A stretch of 18,607 bases of DNA from Aminicenans sp964648465 (GTDB taxonomy: Bacteria > Acidobacteriota > Aminicenantia > Aminicenantales > Aminicenantaceae). The stretch covers positions 1-18,607 of the forward strand of contig CAZYMU010000043.1 of NCBI GenBank assembly GCA_964648465.1, given 5' to 3'. Both the position numbers and the translations under genes were made by a program. Below are positions 15,526 through 18,607 of this stretch, piece after piece (positions within the stretch are counted from its first letter, which is position 1; every line of letters begins with the position of its first letter). The notes beneath the pieces are model-generated. The model was not told where the DNA came from. It made no database searches and saw only the letters and a list, made by a program, of their open reading frames with translations.

Positions 15526-17292
15526 TTATTCCTTGATCTTTATCTTCATGAACCGAAGCGGCAGGGCACCATACTTGAGAACTTTACTTAGAAATTCTTT
15601 CTGGTCGAAAGAGTCACATTTAAATTGTTTGTAATCCTTTTCCATATCAAGGAATTCCTGCATACCTACATACGTGTAGGCAATATCAGCAGGATTTAAA
15701 ATAACATGATTCCATTGCATTTCTGCTTCTGCTTTATTTAGAAAGCCTACTCTTGTCATATATGCAGTTGCCTGTTCTTTTGTCCAGGAGCCTTCGTGAA
15801 TATTGAATTCGACGATAAAATCAATTGCTGCCCTCAATTTGTATTTAAGCTGGTTCAAACGAAGCCTGAGGTCATAGTTTCCATATTTAGCCATAATTAG
15901 CTTCTCTTCGAGCAGAACGGGCCAACCTTTAATTAAAGTTAGATTGGGGTATAATTTTCTTACAAGTGAGGAATTTCTATTTGTAATACATGTGGGCACG
16001 AATGAACCGGGATAAACATTCCTGATAGTCCAAAAAGGAAGAATGAAATTGTTGTGTTCTTCAAGCATGGACTCAGTTTGTTCACATGAAAGGTCATCAG
16101 TAAACGGGAATATCAGACAGGAATAAGTTCCTGCGCTTTCGTATATTCCTGGCGTAACAAGTTGTGTCCATGAGGAATTCTGTGATTCGAACGGCATTGG
16201 TTCGATATTGATGTTTTCTTCCGGCAGGTCAACAAGCTGCTTTTCTATTAAGAAAGCTTTAATATTTTCAGTCATAGTTTTGACTGTATCAATAAAATTG
16301 TCTTTTGAAGCATGATCTCCTTTTATTTTATCCAGCACATGTGTAACAACAGTGTTTATTAGTTGGTCTTCAGTCAGGTTTGTTGGGGGGTTATCGAGAT
16401 TTATTTTTGGGTCCATAATTCTGTAGAAGGGAATACCTACGAGAAACATTTCGCGGCGTATGTTTTTGGAATCGGCCTGAGCTCTTGCGATGAGTTCATC
16501 AAGAGGTATATCGTTTTGAAAAGTTATTCTTACAATCCTGCGATGAGCTTCTGCCAGCCGGAAGTTTCCTGTAGAGCGTGGAAGAAGTTCTTTTTTAAGG
16601 AAGTTTTGGTAATCCTCAAGTGCCGGAATAACATTTGCCAGATTAGACTGAAGTTTGGATTTACATGCTGCTGGGGCCTGTTCAATCCATCCAGGAAGTT
16701 CGTTTTTATAGAAATTTAGTACAGCAGGAAATTGCTTGATAGCGGTTTCAGTAAAAAGTTGGGGAGGAGTTTTTAAATTTTCTTTAGCCTGTTTGATGAG
16801 TTTTACTAGAGCTTTTAATCTGTCTGTTGCATTTTTTGCCCGGGCATCTAAGGATGCAAATTCTTTGATTGTAAGACTTCTGGTACAGTTGATGAAAATT
16901 TTGTTATAAAAAATTGGATCATATTCCCATGGGAGAAGATTTTCATGTTTGATTAATTCACTGTCCAGCCCGTTGGCTATTATTACGTGGTCGATCTGAA
17001 AATCCGGGCTCAATAGCGTACTGTCAATTTTGGTAACAAGTTCCTGGTTAAGAGAGTCAAGAGTTTCGTGGTGTTTTTCAATGTTTTTTTTGGACATGTC
17101 TTCAAGTTTGTTGTCGTATTTGTGGTAGCCTGCCAGTGTTGCGGCAGTTGGAAAAAACTTCCACAGCTGGTCGAAATAATTATCTAGAAATTTCTGAAAC
17201 TTTGCATCTTCAGCGTTTTGCTGGGAGAGTACTGGATTTGTTATCAACAGAATAAAACCAAGGATAAATAATAGAACGCCGATTTTTCTCAT
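15526..17292 (-). CDS. Secreted DUF885 family protein with degenerate metal site
   Basis: A 588-residue protein with a signal peptide (MRKIG, hydrophobic 6-19, cleavage near VLS-Q at 23). The whole length follows the DUF885 layout: N-terminal FFPTAATLAGYHKYDN, a long helical middle, and a C-terminal part with RAAIDFIVEFNIHEGSWTKEQA and NPADIAYTYVG. Active DUF885 proteins carry HE-x-x-PGHH and EGW-xx-Y-x-E. Here the first is RNVYPGS (424-430), lacking both His and the Glu, and the second is KGWPVLLEE (455-463). The protein therefore looks catalytically dead or changed in role. There is no stop or frameshift, so it appears maintained. GAGGAGG precedes the ATG. It lies 104 nt after fabH. Confidence 0.85.
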   Translation of the reverse strand: MRKIGVLLFILGFILLITNPVLSQQNAEDAKFQKFLDNYFDQLWKFFPTAATLAGYHKYDNKLEDMSKKNIEKHHETLDSLNQELVTKIDSTLLSPDFQIDHVIIANGLDSELIKHENLLPWEYDPIFYNKIFINCTRSLTIKEFASLDARAKNATDRLKALVKLIKQAKENLKTPPQLFTETAIKQFPAVLNFYKNELPGWIEQAPAACKSKLQSNLANVIPALEDYQNFLKKELLPRSTGNFRLAEAHRRIVRITFQNDIPLDELIARAQADSKNIRREMFLVGIPFYRIMDPKINLDNPPTNLTEDQLINTVVTHVLDKIKGDHASKDNFIDTVKTMTENIKAFLIEKQLVDLPEENINIEPMPFESQNSSWTQLVTPGIYESAGTYSCLIFPFTDDLSCEQTESMLEEHNNFILPFWTIRNVYPGSFVPTCITNRNSSLVRKLYPNLTLIKGWPVLLEEKLIMAKYGNYDLRLRLNQLKYKLRAAIDFIVEFNIHEGSWTKEQATAYMTRVGFLNKAEAEMQWNHVILNPADIAYTYVGMQEFLDMEKDYKQFKCDSFDQKEFLSKVLKYGALPLRFMKIKIKE

Positions 17293-17370
17293 TGAATCCT
17301 CCTCTGTAACAGTTTTTATACTAGTGTGGCTATTTCGGTTTAAGACTTAAAATCTTACCACAAAATAGTT

Positions 17371-17391
17371 AAAGAAGGCAATATTTTGCCT
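17371..17391 (-). terminator. Weak intrinsic terminator or processing hairpin after fabH
   Basis: On the minus strand AGGCAA-AATA-TTGCCT (17391-17376) forms a 6-bp stem with a 4-nt loop, followed by TTCTTT, 5 nt past the fabH stop. A second small dyad TAAGA/TCTTA lies at 17341-17357. Stem strength is low, so readthrough into the DUF885 gene is likely. Confidence 0.35.
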
Positions 17392-17396
17392 GTCTA

Positions 17397-18398
17397 TTAC
17401 CATCTTATAACGGCCGAAGCCCATGTATACCCTGATCCGAAAGCAGTAAGTACTACAATATCGCCGGTCTTTATTCGGCCTTGTCTTACAGCTTCATCGA
17501 GGGCGATTGGAATAGATGCAGCAGTAGTGTTTCCATAGCGGTCTATATTTCTTATGACTTTTTCTACTGGAATTTTTAGATTTCTTGCCACCATAAGGCT
17601 TATCCGGTCATTAGCCTGGTGGGGAAGAAGATGATCTACATCTTCAATAGTGAGATTATTATATTTCAATCCTGCCCTCACAGCATCAGGCATTTTTATT
17701 ATGGCATTTTTAAAGACATGACGTCCGTTCATCCGGGGGAAAAACCTTTTGCTTTCTATCATTTCTTTAGAAAAGGTTGGTTTGTCTTTTGGACAAGGCT
17801 TTTCCATCCAGAGGTTAGAAAAATGAGTTCCGTCTGAAAATAAATGTGTTGATAAAATACCTCTATGGTCATCCTTATTATTTGGCTCAAGAATAACTGC
17901 GCCACCACCGTCTCCAAAGAGCACGGCCATATCTCTTCCTTCGTCAGAACTGTCCAAATTTGATGATTGAACTTCAGCAGCGACCACAAGAATTTTTTTG
18001 TACATACCTGTCTTGATGAACTGGTCAGCCACAGAAACTGCGTAGATAAAGCCGCTGCATTGATTTCTTACATCCAGAGCTCCAATACTTGAAAGGCCTA
18101 ATTTTTTCTGCACGAGGATGCCAATCCCAGGGAAATAGTGGTCTGGTGACAGTGTAGCTGCGACGATAAAATCTATTTCTGCTTTGTCGATTTTTGCATC
18201 CTTGATAGCTTTTAAGGCGGCTTCATACGCTAAGTCAGAGGCTCCTATTCCGGGTTCTGCATAGTGTCTTTCGACAATTCCTGTTCTCTGCCGTATCCAT
18301 TCGTCAGAAGTATTTATGGTTTTTTCTAAATCGATATTTGTGACGACTCTTGGTGGGACGAAATGGCCTGTTCCGGTTATTATGCTTCTTATGTTCAT
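17397..18398 (-). CDS. fabH: 3-oxoacyl-ACP synthase III (KAS III)
   Basis: A 333-residue condensing enzyme that starts type II fatty acid synthesis by joining an acyl-CoA primer to malonyl-ACP. The catalytic triad is complete: Cys114 in VRNQCSGFIYA, His260 in LLPHQAN and Asn290 in RYGNTTAAS. TSDEWIRQRTGI (30-41) and FGDGGGAV (161-168) are further family signatures, and length is close to the usual 310-330 residues. Nearby fab genes or plsX are not seen, so it sits apart from a classic fab cluster. AGGA 12 nt before the ATG belongs to the end of repeat copy C, which begins 14 nt upstream of the start codon; the promoter must lie in or beyond that repeat. First gene of the minus-strand run. Confidence 0.94.
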   Translation of the reverse strand: MNIRSIITGTGHFVPPRVVTNIDLEKTINTSDEWIRQRTGIVERHYAEPGIGASDLAYEAALKAIKDAKIDKAEIDFIVAATLSPDHYFPGIGILVQKKLGLSSIGALDVRNQCSGFIYAVSVADQFIKTGMYKKILVVAAEVQSSNLDSSDEGRDMAVLFGDGGGAVILEPNNKDDHRGILSTHLFSDGTHFSNLWMEKPCPKDKPTFSKEMIESKRFFPRMNGRHVFKNAIIKMPDAVRAGLKYNNLTIEDVDHLLPHQANDRISLMVARNLKIPVEKVIRNIDRYGNTTAASIPIALDEAVRQGRIKTGDIVVLTAFGSGYTWASAVIRW

Positions 18399-18411
18399 TT
18401 AGATTCGCTTT

Positions 18412-18581
18412 CCTGGATTATTCATAAAGAATGCCGACACCAATATTTATTTTTCATTATATTTACCATTTAGGTTGATATTTCCTTCAGCATAACATTC
18501 AACTCTTTTCCCATGCACTTCCTTTTTCTCTATATCGGCATTCTTTACCTTCCAGGCGAGCCGATCTTACTGCATCTCAGG
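18412..18581 (+). repeat. Dispersed repeat, copy C (truncated)
   Basis: Starts with CCTGGATTATTCAT (18412-18425), the same terminal repeat as copies A and B. Perfect 12-bp arms AAAGAATGCCGA (18426-18437) and TCGGCATTCTTT (18535-18546) are 97 nt apart; the interior is clearly alignable with copy A. The conserved module starts (GGCGAGCCGATCTTACT) but similarity stops after GCATCT near 18581, where other sequence beginning cAGGCTGTGTC follows to the window edge. The hairpin and right terminal repeat are therefore missing. Confidence 0.8.
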
Positions 18582-18607
18582 CTGTGTCATAATACAGGGA
18601 AGTTGTT

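Overview
The window is AT-rich bacterial chromosome. Four things suggest an uncultured lineage close to Candidatus Aminicenantes or Acidobacteriota: a serine/threonine kinase of the zinc-ribbon/kinase/TolB-like/TPR type, a PAS-GAF-PAS-HisKA_2 sensor kinase, a secreted C69 dipeptidase and a secreted DUF885 protein. That placement is inference from family style; no marker gene here settles it.

Layout. 1-4700 holds the 3' end of a C69 dipeptidase, an orphan multi-domain histidine kinase, a two-TM/RCK potassium channel, and rmuC on the opposite strand, whose stop codon interlocks with that of the channel. At 4771-4843 there is a complete tRNA-Lys(CTT). The 53 bp running from its anticodon loop to just past its 3' end recur perfectly at 9867-9919. 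The 5 kb between holds a large transmembrane kinase with a TPR tail, a NYN-LOTUS ribonuclease-type protein, a small secreted lipocalin-like protein and several coding scraps. This is the geometry of an integrated island in a tRNA gene, but no integrase is visible.

9945-12646 holds a pseudopilin-like small protein and an opposite-strand pair made of a MinD/ParA-type ATPase and a J-domain-like protein lacking the HPD triad, bracketed by copies of a dispersed repeat. rpoZ (RNA polymerase omega) follows on the plus strand. From 18398 back to 13005 five genes run on the minus strand: fabH, a DUF885 protein with a degenerate active site, a TatD-type metal-dependent hydrolase, a long-chain polyprenyl diphosphate synthase and a CYTH phosphohydrolase/cyclase. 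Spacings of 33-104 nt suggest shared transcription, partly interrupted by a weak hairpin after fabH.

The most unusual structure is a ~258-bp repeat family: copy A 9945-10201, copy B 12356-12614 inverted, copy C from 18412 to a breakpoint near 18580, and a fragment at 10803-10821. Complete copies have terminal inverted repeats (CCTGGATTATTCA-type), an internal pair of inverted arms that stay complementary although their sequence changes between copies, and a separate hairpin module. Each of the three main copies lies 13-56 nt upstream of a start codon (pseudopilin-like gene, rpoZ, fabH). I see no CRISPR array, rRNA, riboswitch or intact transposase.
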